Assembly: GCF_003049645.1 (NCBI RefSeq)
Contig: NZ_PYWK01000007.1
Location: 16,068-80,067 of the forward strand
Direction of reading: 5' to 3'
Length of the DNA: 64,000 bases
Origin: Metasolibacillus fluoroglycofenilyticus
GTDB lineage: Bacteria; Bacillota; Bacilli; Bacillales_A; Planococcaceae
Below the pieces are notes generated by a model, which did not search any database, was not told the DNA's origin, and saw only the letters and a list, made by a program, of their open reading frames with translations. How positions within the stretch are numbered: position 1 is the stretch's first letter; every line of letters begins with the position of its first letter. Positions 16,042 through 25,400 of this stretch are shown piece after piece. Both the position numbers and the translations under genes were made by a program.

Positions 16042-16524
16042 ATGAGCGAGCAACTTTCAATACAAGATGTAGGGAATCAGGAAACACGTGATTTACAAAG
16101 AGTTTTATTGGAGCAGCAGGAGGATATTACAGCACTGTGTACAATTATGGAGCAGCTAAGGGTACCTGAACATAGTATTTATAGTAAAGATCAACAGCAA
16201 CATAACGTCACGCTTCAACAAATGCAGGAAAGGCAACAGCAACGCTTTCATCATTTAGATCAAATGATTTTCACACATAAACGTCAGCTTAAAAAAGACC
16301 AAGCATCAACTGACGGTATTATTACATTCGGTAAAGAGGTGCGAAAAATGGAGGCGGGTATTCGCACTTTACGTTTATTTTGTGAGGATGTAGTAAAAAT
16401 GACAGCAGTCGAGTATACAGGCCTAAATCGCGCAGCAGATAGAATCTATTATTTCGATAAGCGTTCAAAAGCTTTACAAGTGGAAATTCACACATTAAGA
16501 GAGGAAATCGATAAAAAACAATAA
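16042..16524 (+). CDS. Hypothetical coiled-coil protein, partner gene of hemAT
   Basis: The 160-residue hydrophilic protein is rich in Gln/Glu/Arg ([19 protein letters not shown]) with long predicted helices and no signal peptide or membrane segment. I recognise no family. ATG 16042 is preferred: GGATGTG lies just upstream, while the earlier in-frame ATG at 16012 has no ribosome site. It ends 17 bases before the heme-based sensor gene and shares its promoter, so a role with the HemAT receptor is plausible but unproven. Confidence 0.7.
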   Translation: MSEQLSIQDVGNQETRDLQRVLLEQQEDITALCTIMEQLRVPEHSIYSKDQQQHNVTLQQMQERQQQRFHHLDQMIFTHKRQLKKDQASTDGIITFGKEVRKMEAGIRTLRLFCEDVVKMTAVEYTGLNRAADRIYYFDKRSKALQVEIHTLREEIDKKQ

Positions 16525-16541
16525 TAGAAGTAGGTGTTGCT

Positions 16542-17831
16542 ATGTTCTTGAGAAAAAAAGAGAAGAATGAACGTATGCATCTCAATCATTTTGCTGTTGA
16601 AATGCGTATAGACCAAGGTTCTAAAATCGCAAAGCAAATAAAAATGCTGCAAATGACAGACGATGATTTGAAGTTTTTAAAAGCGTTTCAGCCATATGTG
16701 GAGGAAAATATTGAGGCCATTGTTGATTATTTTTACGATGCCATTGGTATGGAGCCAAGCTTAACAAAAATTATTGATGATAATAGTTCTGTAGAAAGAT
16801 TAAAAAAGACGTTGAAAAAACATATTCGCGAGATGTTTAGCGGTCAAATTGATGAGCAGTTTTTTTTAAAGCGTCAACGAATTGCACAGGTACATGTGCA
16901 TATCGGTTTGCCGACAAAGTACTATATAGGCGCATTTCAAAACTTATTTATTAATTTAATGGAAATTGTAGAACAAGAGGTTGAACATCCAAAAGACCAA
17001 TTTGCTACATTGCGGGCAGTTTCAAAAATATTAAATTTTGAACAGCAAATTGTGTTAGAGGAGTTTGAAAACGTAGTTCAGCAAACTAAGATTAAACATG
17101 AGGAGCAAAAAGAATATATAAGCTGCCAAATTGTAGAGGCTACAGAAAATTTGGTAGCTGTTGCAGATCAAACTTCGGCTGCTGTTAGCCAGTTACATGA
17201 GCAATCTGAGGGGGTTGTGAATTATGCTGAGCAAGCATTGCAAATATCTAGTAATGCAACGAGTTGTGCTAATGATGGGAATGATCAAATTAACCGGTCA
17301 CTGCAGCAAATGGAGAAAATTATTCAATCCGTCGATGAAATTGCGCTAGATATTCATGAGTTAGTCACGATTTCTAGGGAAATGGAAGGCATCATAGCGA
17401 TTGTAACTAGCATAGCAGATCAAACTAATTTGCTTTCTTTAAACGCTGCAATAGAGGCTGCACGTGCAGGTGAGGCGGGAAAAGGCTTTAGCGTTGTAGC
17501 GGGCGAAGTGCGAAATTTGTCGGAGCAAACGAAGCTATCTACTAAGAATGTTGCGACTCTTTTACAAAGCTCTAATATTCAGACGGAAAAGCTTTTGTCA
17601 TCTATGCAGCGCATTCAATCCGCAGTTGCTTTAGGCGAGCAAAGTCTGTCAGAAACTGCGCAGAGATTTACACAAATTTTAGTAGCAATGGAAGAGCAAC
17701 AGCAAAAAAATAGTCTAGTAGGACGAGAAGTCCATACTATTGGACAAGTCATCGATGATTTAGGAGCTGCATTTAATGAGGTTTCACACTCCGTCGATTC
17801 GCTAGCAACAGTTGCGAAAGAGCTTGTATAA
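16542..17831 (+). CDS. hemAT: HemAT-type globin-coupled aerotaxis transducer
   Basis: The 429-residue soluble chemoreceptor has a globin sensor domain (about 20-180) with proximal heme ligand His118 in [11 protein letters not shown] and a distal-side tyrosine candidate in [10 protein letters not shown] linker and a methyl-accepting signalling domain follow (about 220-429) with the conserved hairpin [19 protein letters not shown] and [15 protein letters not shown]. It has no transmembrane segment, as for B. subtilis HemAT. Known family role: O2 binding at heme controls CheA. GTAGGTG precedes the ATG. Confidence 0.93.
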   Translation: MFLRKKEKNERMHLNHFAVEMRIDQGSKIAKQIKMLQMTDDDLKFLKAFQPYVEENIEAIVDYFYDAIGMEPSLTKIIDDNSSVERLKKTLKKHIREMFSGQIDEQFFLKRQRIAQVHVHIGLPTKYYIGAFQNLFINLMEIVEQEVEHPKDQFATLRAVSKILNFEQQIVLEEFENVVQQTKIKHEEQKEYISCQIVEATENLVAVADQTSAAVSQLHEQSEGVVNYAEQALQISSNATSCANDGNDQINRSLQQMEKIIQSVDEIALDIHELVTISREMEGIIAIVTSIADQTNLLSLNAAIEAARAGEAGKGFSVVAGEVRNLSEQTKLSTKNVATLLQSSNIQTEKLLSSMQRIQSAVALGEQSLSETAQRFTQILVAMEEQQQKNSLVGREVHTIGQVIDDLGAAFNEVSHSVDSLATVAKELV

Positions 17832-17847
17832 AAGTTAATTATTGTTA

Positions 17848-17893
17848 AAAGGTCGATTTGTTCCACAATTTGTGTGACGAATCGGCTTTTTTG
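17848..17893 (+). terminator. Intrinsic terminator after hemAT
   Basis: AGGTCGATTTGTT pairs imperfectly with GACGAATCGGCTT, with an inner CCACAA/TTGTGTG arm, and is followed by a T-run. Confidence 0.65.
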
Positions 17894-18122
17894 TTTAGCT
17901 ACATTAGGAAAATTTATGGGCGAATCATACCTAATTGCAGGGAAAATCAACAATGAATCTGGTGAATTTTTATAGTTTACGGGCGCAAATATTGGCTAGT
18001 CGGGTGAATTATAGCTTTTCGGCTAAACTTATCATTTTTGTCACAGAACGAATCTGAAATTTAACGTAAAAACAGCTATACTAAAAATAAGAGAAATTGA
18101 CGTTTAGCAAGGAGAGACAACA

Positions 18123-19520
18123 ATGAAAACGATTGTAGTTATTGGTGGCGGTATTACAGGGCTTTCTACAATGCATTACTTGGCACGACAGGTGCAGGAG
18201 CAAAATATCGATGCAAGGCTTGTTCTTATAGAAGGAAATCAGGAATTAGGTGGAAAAATCCGCTCTCAGCAAATCGATGAGTTCATTATGGAAACAGGTG
18301 CGGATTCAATTGTGGCACGCCATCCGGGAGTGCTTGATTTAGTACGTGAAGTGCAGTTTGAGGATGAGCTTGTTTATAATGCGACAGGAATCTCATATAT
18401 TCATACAAATAATGAGTTACATGCTATTCCAGCGGGCTCTACATTTGGTATTCCGATGAGCGAGGAGTCTTTAATGGCTAGTACATTATTGACAGATGAT
18501 GAAAAACAGCGCGTTTTACAGGATGCGGAGATTGCAAATGACCGTTTTACAAAGGATAGCTCTATTGGTGAGTTTTTGGAATATTTTTTAGGTGAAGGCA
18601 TCGTTAAAAAGCAAATTGCGCCCGTCTTAGCAGGGGTTTATTCAGGTAATTTATATGAATTGTCAATTGCCTCGACCTTGCCTTATTTAGTAGATTATAA
18701 AAATAATTACGGTAGTATTATGGCTGGCTTTAAAGCGCATCGCGAACAATTTGAAAAAGCAGCAGATAAAAAGTTTATTTCGTTCCAACGGGGGATGTCA
18801 GCTTTTATTTATCGCATAGAAGAAAGCTTACCACAGGTGGAGTTTATGAAAGGGGTAGCAGTGACATCGGTTGCGAGGCATGACGGGCATTATAAAATTA
18901 TGCTAGATACTGGACAAATGATTGCTGCGGATATAGCTGTTTTAGCAGTACCGAATGAAACAGTGAAGCAATTGTTAACAAATGAGCAGTTGACACATCA
19001 TTTAAAACAATTTACAAATGGCTCTGCTCTTACACTCTATGCTGGATTTAATGTGTCAGACTCTGTTTTACCTGCGGATGGAACGGGCTTTATTGTTTCG
19101 CATAATAGCGACTTGCAATGTAATGCTTCTACTTGGACGAGTCGTAAATGGGCACATACATCAGAGAACGGCAATTTACTAGTACGTTTATTTTATAAAG
19201 ATAGCAATCCCCGCTATGAGGAGCTTGCAGCTATGTCAGATGAGCAACTAACGGAAATTGCCCTACAGGATATTAAGCTGAGCTTAAATATTGATGACAA
19301 GCCGAGCGTAGTAAATATTACAAAATGGATTGATAAAATGCCACGCTATGACCTTGCACATCGAGATGCCCTAAAAGCGGTAGAGAAGGAAATGGCAGAA
19401 CATTACCCAAACATGCTGCTAGCAGGCTGCTCTTATTATGGTGTAGGTATCGGCGCATGTATTCAAAACGGACGCGATACAGCAGCGAAGGTAATTGCTA
19501 GAATAAGCAAGAATAGATAG
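18123..19520 (+). CDS. hemY: Coproporphyrinogen III / protoporphyrinogen oxidase HemY (CgoX)
   Basis: The 465-residue FAD-dependent oxidase has an N-terminal dinucleotide fold, VIGGGITGLSTM (5-16), then EGNQELGGKI, and a C-terminal FAD segment (LLAGCSYYGVGIGACIQNGRDTA, seen in two halves). In Firmicutes this enzyme makes coproporphyrin III in the coproporphyrin-dependent heme branch. AAGGAGAG precedes the ATG. The gene stands alone instead of in the hemEHY cluster of Bacillus, so it is either a relocated copy or a paralog. Confidence 0.9.
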   Translation: MKTIVVIGGGITGLSTMHYLARQVQEQNIDARLVLIEGNQELGGKIRSQQIDEFIMETGADSIVARHPGVLDLVREVQFEDELVYNATGISYIHTNNELHAIPAGSTFGIPMSEESLMASTLLTDDEKQRVLQDAEIANDRFTKDSSIGEFLEYFLGEGIVKKQIAPVLAGVYSGNLYELSIASTLPYLVDYKNNYGSIMAGFKAHREQFEKAADKKFISFQRGMSAFIYRIEESLPQVEFMKGVAVTSVARHDGHYKIMLDTGQMIAADIAVLAVPNETVKQLLTNEQLTHHLKQFTNGSALTLYAGFNVSDSVLPADGTGFIVSHNSDLQCNASTWTSRKWAHTSENGNLLVRLFYKDSNPRYEELAAMSDEQLTEIALQDIKLSLNIDDKPSVVNITKWIDKMPRYDLAHRDALKAVEKEMAEHYPNMLLAGCSYYGVGIGACIQNGRDTAAKVIARISKNR

Positions 19521-19559
19521 CGATATAGTAGGATATTTCGTATGTTTCGTAAAAAACAC

Positions 19560-19588
19560 TTCTCAAATGCGATACACTACTCTATAAT
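19560..19588 (+). promoter_or_regulatory. Promoter for the S-box yitJ-metH operon
   Basis: -35 TTCTCA (19560-19565), a 17-bp spacer, and a perfect -10 TATAAT (19583-19588), about 30 bases upstream of the riboswitch. Confidence 0.5.
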
Positions 19589-19621
19589 GAACAATAAGAA
19601 TTTAATAAATATTCAAAATTT

Positions 19622-19720
19622 CTTATCGAGAGAAGCAGAGGGACTGGCCCAATGAAGCTTCAGCAACCAACAATGATGTCAGGTGCTAAATCCAGCAGGT
19701 GTTATACCGACAGATGAGAA
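19622..19720 (+). ncRNA. SAM-I (S-box) riboswitch
   Basis: Conserved S-box landmarks appear in order: CTTATCGAGAG, AGAGGGACTGGCCC, GAAGCTTCAGCAACC, AGGTGCTAAATCC and the closing ACAGATGAGA. A terminator hairpin follows at 19742. When S-adenosylmethionine is abundant the RNA should terminate early, lowering yitJ and metH expression. Confidence 0.95.
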
Positions 19721-19741
19721 GGAACGACGTGAACAAGTAGA

Positions 19742-19779
19742 GCCTTCTTTAAATATACATTTAGAGAAGGCTTTTTTGA
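19742..19779 (+). terminator. Expression-platform terminator of the SAM riboswitch
   Basis: The stem AGCCTTCTTTAAAT/ATTTAGAGAAGGCT is followed by TTTTTT, 80 bases upstream of the yitJ start. Confidence 0.9.
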
Positions 19780-19860
19780 TTTTTGCAAATATACAAAACT
19801 ATAGCCTTGAGTAGATGAAAATCTAGAATCAAGGTGCAATTAGGAAAGTGAGGATGTAAA

Positions 19861-21705
19861 ATGGGGCTACGTGAAGCATTACAAACTAGAGTATTAACGG
19901 CGGACGGTGCAATTGGTACGCTGCTTTATTCATATGGATTGGATTATTGTCATGAGGAAATGAATATTACAAGACCTGAAATTGTAGAAAAGATTCATAG
20001 TGAATATATTGCTGCTGGAGCAGATGTTATTCAAACGAATACGTACGGGGCAAACGCTATTAAATTAGCGCGTTATGGCTATGAGGACCGAGTGCAGGAA
20101 TTTAATGAGGCAGCCGTGAAGCTAGCGAAGGCGGCTGTTGGTGCAGGTGAGCAATTTGTGCTTGGTACGATTGGTGGTGTGCGCGGTATTCGAAAAAGTG
20201 ACGCGACATTAGAGGAGATTTTAGTGGCGGTTCAAGAGCAAGCGCAAAGTTTGTTAGCAGGTAGGGTAGATGGATTGCTGCTTGAAACGTACTATGACTT
20301 TGAGGAATTAGCAGCGACTGTTAATATGCTACGCCAATTAACTGATAAAGTGCTTATTGCCCAATTATCGATGCATGAGCCGGGTATCCTACAAAACGGA
20401 ATGCGTTTGAATGATGCGTTGACACAGCTTGATGCACTTGGAGCAGATGTTGTCGGTATGAACTGTCGCTTAGGACCGTATCACTCCATTCAAGCGATGG
20501 AAACAGTGCAATTGCCAGAGCACGCCTTTCTTTCTGCTTATCCAAATGCCTCTCTACTAGATGTAGAGGATGGGCGCGTTGTGTATGAGTCGGAGGCAGA
20601 TTATTTTGCACGTGCGGCTGTAGAGTTAGTTGGTCAAGGGGTTCGATTAATTGGTGGTTGCTGTGGTACGACGCCAAAGCATGTGGAGGCAGTGAAGAAG
20701 CGTTTAGCAGGTGTCACACCTTTGACCGAAAAAGAAATAAAACCTGTTAGTATAGAGTTTGTGCGTGTGCCAGAGCCGCCTGTCGAGGAGCCTTTACATA
20801 TAAAAGTAAAGCGCGAACGTTCGGTTATTGTTGAATTGGATACGCCACGTCATTTAGAAATTGATGGTTTTGTTAAGGGGGCAAAGGAGCTCTATGAAGC
20901 TGGGGCAGATGTAGTGATGATGGCCGATAATTCCCTTGCTTCACCGCGTATTAGCAATATTGCGATGGCCTCTATTTTAAAATTGCAGCACGGGGTTCGT
21001 GCTTTGCCCCATTTGACATGTCGTGACCGCAATTTAATCGGGCTACAATCGCATTTGATGGGCTTAGATGCACTTGGCTTGCACGATATTTTAGCGGTGA
21101 CAGGTGACCCGACAAAAGTTGGGGATTTCCCCGGGGCAACAAGCGTTTATGACGTATCATCAATGGAGCTAATTTCGTTGATTAAACAGTTAAACGAAGG
21201 AATTTCTTTCTCAGGGAAGCCATTGCGTAAACAGGCTAATTTTTCTGTCGCGGCAGCTTTTAATCCGAATGTGCGGGTGTTGGACCGTGCGGTAAGCCGT
21301 TTAGAGAAAAAAATCGAGCATGGGGCGGATTACTTTATTTCACAGCCTGTTTACACGAAGGAAAAAATTATTGAAATATACGAGGCGACAAAGCATTTAG
21401 AAGCGCCAATTTATATTGGTATTATGCCATTAACGAGCTTTAAGAGTGCGGAGTTTTTACATCATGAGGTACCAGGTATTAAATTATCTGATGAAGCGCT
21501 AGCGCGTATGGAAGCTTGCGGTGATGATAAGGCGAGAGCAACCGCTGAAGGTGTGGCGATTGCGCAGGAATTACTTGATACAGCCTGTGAATACTTCAAC
21601 GGTATTTACTTAATTACACCGTTTTTACGCTATGATATGACACTACAATTAATGGATTATGTGAAACAAGTAGATGCACAAAAAGGAGTTAAAACAAATG
21701 TTTAA
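19861..21705 (+). CDS. yitJ: Bifunctional homocysteine S-methyltransferase / methylenetetrahydrofolate reductase (YitJ)
   Basis: The 614-residue fusion has an N-terminal homocysteine-binding barrel (about 1-290; LTADGAIGTLL, GMNCRLGP, and zinc site GGCCGTTP) and a C-terminal MTHFR barrel (about 320-600; LTCRDRNLIGLQS, AVTGDPTKVGDFPG, FISQPVYT). It supplies methyltetrahydrofolate and can transfer a methyl group to homocysteine. It is the first gene behind the SAM riboswitch; AGTGAGGATG precedes the ATG. The metH start lies eight bases inside its 3' end, so the two enzymes are coupled. Confidence 0.95.
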   Translation: MGLREALQTRVLTADGAIGTLLYSYGLDYCHEEMNITRPEIVEKIHSEYIAAGADVIQTNTYGANAIKLARYGYEDRVQEFNEAAVKLAKAAVGAGEQFVLGTIGGVRGIRKSDATLEEILVAVQEQAQSLLAGRVDGLLLETYYDFEELAATVNMLRQLTDKVLIAQLSMHEPGILQNGMRLNDALTQLDALGADVVGMNCRLGPYHSIQAMETVQLPEHAFLSAYPNASLLDVEDGRVVYESEADYFARAAVELVGQGVRLIGGCCGTTPKHVEAVKKRLAGVTPLTEKEIKPVSIEFVRVPEPPVEEPLHIKVKRERSVIVELDTPRHLEIDGFVKGAKELYEAGADVVMMADNSLASPRISNIAMASILKLQHGVRALPHLTCRDRNLIGLQSHLMGLDALGLHDILAVTGDPTKVGDFPGATSVYDVSSMELISLIKQLNEGISFSGKPLRKQANFSVAAAFNPNVRVLDRAVSRLEKKIEHGADYFISQPVYTKEKIIEIYEATKHLEAPIYIGIMPLTSFKSAEFLHHEVPGIKLSDEALARMEACGDDKARATAEGVAIAQELLDTACEYFNGIYLITPFLRYDMTLQLMDYVKQVDAQKGVKTNV

Positions 21706-24700
21706 TCATCCGATTGAGGAACAATTAGCAAAGCGCATTTTAATAATTGATGGTGCAATGGGCACAATGCTGCAAAATGAAAATTTAACATATGATGATT
21801 TTGGAGGCGAGGAGTTAGATGGCTGTAACGAAAATCTTGTTCTAACACGTCCGGATGTTTTGCACAAAATACACCGTGCTTATTTAGAAGCAGGGGCAGA
21901 TATCATTAGTACGAATACATTTGGTGGTACGCCCCTCGTATTAAATGAATATGATTTAGGGCATAAGGCAACTGAAATTAATAAACGTGCTGTGGAAATT
22001 GCCAAAGAGGAAGCAGAAAAGCTTTCTACACCTGAGTGGCCACGCTTCGTAGCAGGTGCAATCGGCCCAACGACGAAAACATTATCGGTTACAGGTGGTA
22101 TTACCTTCGATGAGCTAGAAGAAAATTTTTATGTACAGGCACATGCACTTATCGAAGCAGGAGCAGATTTAATTTTATTAGAAACGAGCCAAGATATGCT
22201 CAACGTAAAGGCCGCAACAATCGGTATAAATCGCGCGTTTAAGGAACTACAAAAAGAGCTCCCGATTATGATTTCTGGAACAATTGAGCCGATGGGTACA
22301 ACGCTTGCAGGACAATCAATTGAAGCTTTTTATATTTCAATTGAGCATGTGAAGCCATTATCAGTTGGTCTGAATTGCGCAACAGGGCCAGAGTTTATGA
22401 CAGACCATATTCGCTCATTATCAGAGTTAAGCACAAGCTATGTAAGCTGTTATCCGAATGCAGGCTTGCCTGATGAAAATGGCTGCTATCATGAAACACC
22501 TGAATCATTATCGAAAAAGCTGCAAGGCTTTGCGGAGAAGGGCTGGTTAAATATTGTCGGTGGTTGCTGTGGTACGACACCTGCACATATCGCAGCAATT
22601 CGCGAGGCGGTAGATGGTCACCCACCACGTCAGCCTCAGCAATCTATTGGAGGACATGCTGTGTCAGGCATTGAGCCATTGCAATACGACGAGTCAATGC
22701 GTCCATTATTTATCGGCGAGCGCACAAACGTTATTGGTTCACGTAAATTTAAAAATTTAATCATTGATGGGAAATTTGAGGAGGCCGCAGAAATTGCACG
22801 TGCACAAGTAAAAAGCGGGGCGCATGTAATTGATATTTGCTTGGCCAACCCTGACCGTGATGAGGTAGCGGATATGCGTGACTTTATGCAAGAGGTAGTG
22901 AAGAAAATAAAAGTGCCTCTTGTAATTGACTCGACAGATGAGAAGGTAATGGAGGAAGCGCTGAAGTTTTCACAAGGGAAAGCGATTATCAACTCCATTA
23001 ACTTAGAGGATGGAGAAGAACGCTTTGATGCAGTAATGCCGCTTGTGAAAAAATATGGGGCTTCCCTCGTAGTCGGTACTATTGATGAGCGAGGAATGGC
23101 TGTAACACGTGAGCGTAAATTGGAAGTGGCGGTGCGCTCTTATAAGCTGTTAACTGAAAAGTGGGGCCTTTCACCAGAGGATATTATTTTTGATCCATTA
23201 ATGTTCCCTGTTGGTACAGGAGACGAGCAGTATATCGGAGCCGCTGAGGAAACGATTGAGGGTATTCGTCTGATTAAAGAAAAATTACCAGGCGTCTTAA
23301 CAGTGCTAGGGGTAAGCAATGTTTCCTTTGGTTTACCTCCTGTTGGACGTGAAGTATTAAATGCAGTTTATTTATATCACTGTACGCAGGCTGGTCTTGA
23401 TTATGCAATTGTTAACACTGAAAAACTGGAGCGATATGCATCAATTCCTGAAAATGAAATTAAGCTAGCGAATGATTTAATTTTCAATACGAATGATGAA
23501 ACACTTGCGGTCTTTACTGATTTTTATCGCGATAAGAAAAAGGAAAAAACAGAGGCAGATATTCCAAAAACAGTGGAAGGTCGCTTAGCTTATTATATTT
23601 TGGAGGGTACGAAGGAAGGCTTAATTGCTGATTTAGATGCTGCAATGGAAATTTTCGAAACACCATTAGATATTATTAATGGACCTTTAATGGATGGCAT
23701 GGCAGAGGTAGGTCGTCTCTTTAATGATAACCAATTAATTGTAGCAGAGGTACTGCAATCAGCAGGGGTGATGAAGGCTGCGGTTGCCCATTTAGAGCAA
23801 TTCATGGAAAAGAACGATGAATCTGCAAGCAAAGGGAAATTAGTTTTAGCAACGGTAAAAGGTGATGTGCATGATATCGGGAAAAACCTCGTTGATATTA
23901 TTTTAAGCAATAATGGCTATAAAGTAGTTGACCTAGGGATTAAAGTGACACCATCTGAATTAATTGAAGCAATTCGCAAAGAGCAGCCAGATTTTGTTGG
24001 TTTATCAGGCTTACTCGTAAAATCTGCTCAGCAAATGGTATTAACTGCACAGGACTTCAAAGGAGCTGGCATTGATATACCAATTTTAGTAGGTGGTGCT
24101 GCATTATCACGTCGCTTTACTGAAACGAAAATTGCCGCAGAATATGATGGACCTGTTATTTATTCAAAGGATGCAATGCAGGGCTTAGACTTTGCCAATC
24201 GTTTAATGAATAAAGAGGAGCGCAAAGGGCTTTTAGAGGAAATTCGCGATGCGCGTGATAAGCGTATGGAGGCAGATGAAAAGCGCGCTGCTAAGCCAAA
24301 GCCAGAGCTACCGAAGAAGTTTGTTCGCACGGTGGAGGACGCGTCCGTATTTGTACCAAAGGACTTGACGCGTCGCATTAAGCGTAATTATTCTGTCGCA
24401 CATCTACAGCCTTACGTAAATTTGCGTACATTGATAGGACATCATCTTGGCTTAAAGGGCAATGTCGACAAATTTTTAGCTGAAGGTGATAGCCGTGCAG
24501 TTGAGTTACATGAGCTTGTAACAGGCTATTTACAAAGTGATACTTTCCAGCCATCGGGGATGTATCAGTTTTTCCCTGCTCAAGCAGATGGAGATGATGT
24601 AGTTATTTATAGTCCAGAGGATGCGAAAACTGAAATTGAGCGCTTCACTTTTCCGCGCCAGCAAGTAGAGCCATATTTATGTTTAGCTGATTTCTTGAAA

Positions 24701-25129
24701 ACAGTTGATAGTGGTGAAATGGACTATATCGCATTAATGGTTGTCACGGCTGGTTACGGCGTAAGTGATAAGGCACGCGAGCTAAAGGAGCAAGGGCGTT
24801 TCTTAGAAAGTCACGCACTACAAGCAACAGCACTTGAGCTTGCAGAAGGCTTTGCAGAACGTATTCACCAAGAAATTCGCGACCAATGGGGCTTCCCAGA
24901 TGCAACAGACTTTACAATGCGCGACCGTTTCGCTGCAAAATATCAAGGGCAGCGCTTTAGCTTCGGCTATCCCGCTTGTCCAAATTTAGAGGACCAAGAA
25001 AAGCTCTTCGGTTTGTTAAAGCCAGAAGAAATTGGTGTGCAGCTAACAGATGGCTTCATGATGGAGCCTGAAGCAAGCGTATCTGCAATCGTTTTTGCAC
25101 ATCCAGATGCTCGCTATTTCAATGTCTAA
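21698..25129 (+). CDS. metH: Cobalamin-dependent methionine synthase MetH
   Basis: The 1143-residue enzyme carries all four MetH modules. These are the homocysteine domain (about 1-310; zinc cysteines 290/291 in GGCCGTTP), the pterin-binding domain (about 335-600; FIGERTNVIGSRKF), the cobalamin cap and Rossmann domain (about 610-830; DVHDIG at 723-728 with His725 as the cobalt ligand), and the C-terminal reactivation domain that binds SAM (about 860-1143). ATG 21698 is chosen over an upstream in-frame start because AAAGGAG (21682-21688) serves it. It is cotranscribed with yitJ under SAM control. Confidence 0.96.
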   Translation: MFNHPIEEQLAKRILIIDGAMGTMLQNENLTYDDFGGEELDGCNENLVLTRPDVLHKIHRAYLEAGADIISTNTFGGTPLVLNEYDLGHKATEINKRAVEIAKEEAEKLSTPEWPRFVAGAIGPTTKTLSVTGGITFDELEENFYVQAHALIEAGADLILLETSQDMLNVKAATIGINRAFKELQKELPIMISGTIEPMGTTLAGQSIEAFYISIEHVKPLSVGLNCATGPEFMTDHIRSLSELSTSYVSCYPNAGLPDENGCYHETPESLSKKLQGFAEKGWLNIVGGCCGTTPAHIAAIREAVDGHPPRQPQQSIGGHAVSGIEPLQYDESMRPLFIGERTNVIGSRKFKNLIIDGKFEEAAEIARAQVKSGAHVIDICLANPDRDEVADMRDFMQEVVKKIKVPLVIDSTDEKVMEEALKFSQGKAIINSINLEDGEERFDAVMPLVKKYGASLVVGTIDERGMAVTRERKLEVAVRSYKLLTEKWGLSPEDIIFDPLMFPVGTGDEQYIGAAEETIEGIRLIKEKLPGVLTVLGVSNVSFGLPPVGREVLNAVYLYHCTQAGLDYAIVNTEKLERYASIPENEIKLANDLIFNTNDETLAVFTDFYRDKKKEKTEADIPKTVEGRLAYYILEGTKEGLIADLDAAMEIFETPLDIINGPLMDGMAEVGRLFNDNQLIVAEVLQSAGVMKAAVAHLEQFMEKNDESASKGKLVLATVKGDVHDIGKNLVDIILSNNGYKVVDLGIKVTPSELIEAIRKEQPDFVGLSGLLVKSAQQMVLTAQDFKGAGIDIPILVGGAALSRRFTETKIAAEYDGPVIYSKDAMQGLDFANRLMNKEERKGLLEEIRDARDKRMEADEKRAAKPKPELPKKFVRTVEDASVFVPKDLTRRIKRNYSVAHLQPYVNLRTLIGHHLGLKGNVDKFLAEGDSRAVELHELVTGYLQSDTFQPSGMYQFFPAQADGDDVVIYSPEDAKTEIERFTFPRQQVEPYLCLADFLKTVDSGEMDYIALMVVTAGYGVSDKARELKEQGRFLESHALQATALELAEGFAERIHQEIRDQWGFPDATDFTMRDRFAAKYQGQRFSFGYPACPNLEDQEKLFGLLKPEEIGVQLTDGFMMEPEASVSAIVFAHPDARYFNV

Positions 25130-25135
25130 GAGAGG

Positions 25136-25178
25136 GCGCAAAAAATGCCGTGCGGTTGCCGGCGTTTTTTGCGTTTTA
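25136..25178 (+). terminator. Intrinsic terminator after metH
   Basis: GCGCAAAAAATGCCG pairs with CGGCGTTTTTTGCG, followed by TTTTATT. Confidence 0.8.
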
Positions 25179-25232
25179 TTAACAGCAGTAATTAGTGAAT
25201 GAACATGTCTGAAAAGGTGTTCCTATGTTTAT

Positions 25233-25324
25233 TTGTCATAAAACAGTTGGCTAACGCATTGTCTTGTAGATGATTCCATTACCAATTAGTACCTGGTCAT
25301 ATGACACTTGTCATAAAAAAGTTG
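25233..25324. promoter_or_regulatory. Candidate DesR control region upstream of des
   Basis: TTGTCATAAAACAGTTG (25233-25249) recurs 75 bases later as TTGTCATAAAAAAGTTG (25308-25324), with one mismatch in 17. A perfect palindrome GTCATATGAC lies at 25296-25305, adjacent to the second copy. The DesK/DesR pair encoded downstream is the expected regulator, since des is its known target in B. subtilis. The binding assignment is inference. Confidence 0.5.
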
Positions 25325-25400
25325 TGATATTTATGTCTACTTATCTTTGGAGCGATTGTTTAATATAAAGTTAATAAATCGAACGAAGGTAGGGGTTCAC

